Below are positions 30,517 through 30,605 of a DNA stretch of 30,605 bases, in pieces. The DNA comes from JBKHAJ01 sp964641125. GTDB taxonomy: Bacteria > Spirochaetota > Spirochaetia > SPDA01 > CAZSGZ01. The stretch is taken from the NCBI GenBank assembly GCA_964641125.1, contig CAZXMO010000043.1, positions 1 through 30,605 of the forward strand, given 5' to 3'. Below the pieces are notes generated by a model. That model saw nothing but the letters and a program-made list of their open reading frames with translations, did no database searches and was not told where the DNA came from. The stretch's first letter is position 1. Every line of letters starts with the position of its first letter. The translations under genes and the position numbers were made by a program.

Positions 30517-30605
30517 CTATTCGTCACTGTCGCGGAAGATGTAGGCGCTGAGATAGCCGGCAACCTGTCCCGAAGAGGCGGATTCGCTTCCTTCGTAGCG
30601 GGCAA
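30517..30605 (-). CDS. 3' end of a minus-strand gene, product unknown (partial)
   Basis: Reading inward from the window end on the minus strand, one frame is open for 28 codons and ends at TAG (30519-30517). Its product fragment includes YEGSESASSGQVAGYLSAYI and ends FRDSDE. The other two minus frames are less protein-like, and this composition looks like a real C-terminus. The rest of the gene is outside the window, so no family can be assigned. It converges with mazG across a 26-base gap that holds only a 4-bp CGGT/ACCG hairpin and no T-run. Confidence 0.5.
   Translation of the reverse strand, partial: ARYEGSESASSGQVAGYLSAYIFRDSDE

Noticed and set aside
1..30605. Mobile elements, CRISPR arrays, defence islands, tRNA or rRNA genes
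   Set aside because: None seen: no transposase, integrase, repeat-spacer pattern, or tRNA-like T-loop and acceptor pairing. The content is core and lineage-specific chromosomal genes.

Overview
This window is a gene-dense chromosomal segment with about 24 genes and no gene-free stretch over 300 bases. I see no IS element, CRISPR array, tRNA, rRNA or phage gene. The gene content points to a spirochaete, probably a free-living Spirochaeta/Treponema-like lineage. The main reasons are a cytidylate kinase fused to ribosomal protein S1, an 895-residue GreA with a huge helical-repeat N-terminus, and several TPR or periplasmic proteins I can assign only generally. This assignment comes from recalled family knowledge, not from a search. 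A 55-bp end duplication at base 1 suggests the window begins at an assembly-graph edge.

Left block, + strand (1-7955): a tightly packed, partly overlapping run of an M16 peptidase (5' end missing), dut, two LptF/LptG-type permeases, tgt, murJ and an exported HEAT-repeat protein. The envelope genes (lipid A transport partners, lipid II flippase) share this run with nucleotide and tRNA housekeeping genes. It meets a minus-strand operon (7952-13117) head-on, with the two stop codons overlapping. That operon reads TPR protein, giant GreA, VWA-domain membrane protein. It starts at a strong promoter near 13145-13172, which overlaps a divergent promoter for rpe.

Middle block, + strand (13222-17562): rpe, an exported TPR/coiled-coil protein, an exported protein of unknown function, a TPR-membrane-periplasmic domain protein, and dtd. 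Next, recA (17656) heads a run with scpA, scpB, an RluB-type pseudouridine synthase and cmk-rpsA. This joins recombination, chromosome segregation and translation genes, with short overlaps that suggest translational coupling. It continues into a GAF-AAA+-Fis sigma-54-type regulator, a membrane-anchored TPR protein, a CHASE2-class III adenylate cyclase and an overlapping predicted lipoprotein.

Right end (28635-30605): a 93-residue membrane protein with its own good promoter, then a non-coding stretch bracketed by 13-bp inverted repeats. After that come one or two small minus-strand genes, mazG on the + strand, and the 3' end of a further minus-strand gene. I did not find a clearly new multi-gene system. 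The best leads are the internal ribosome-binding site inside the cmk-rpsA linker, the inverted-repeat-bounded non-coding segment, a calcium-loop-like motif in the sensor domain of the cyclase, and the TPR-GreA-VWA operon.
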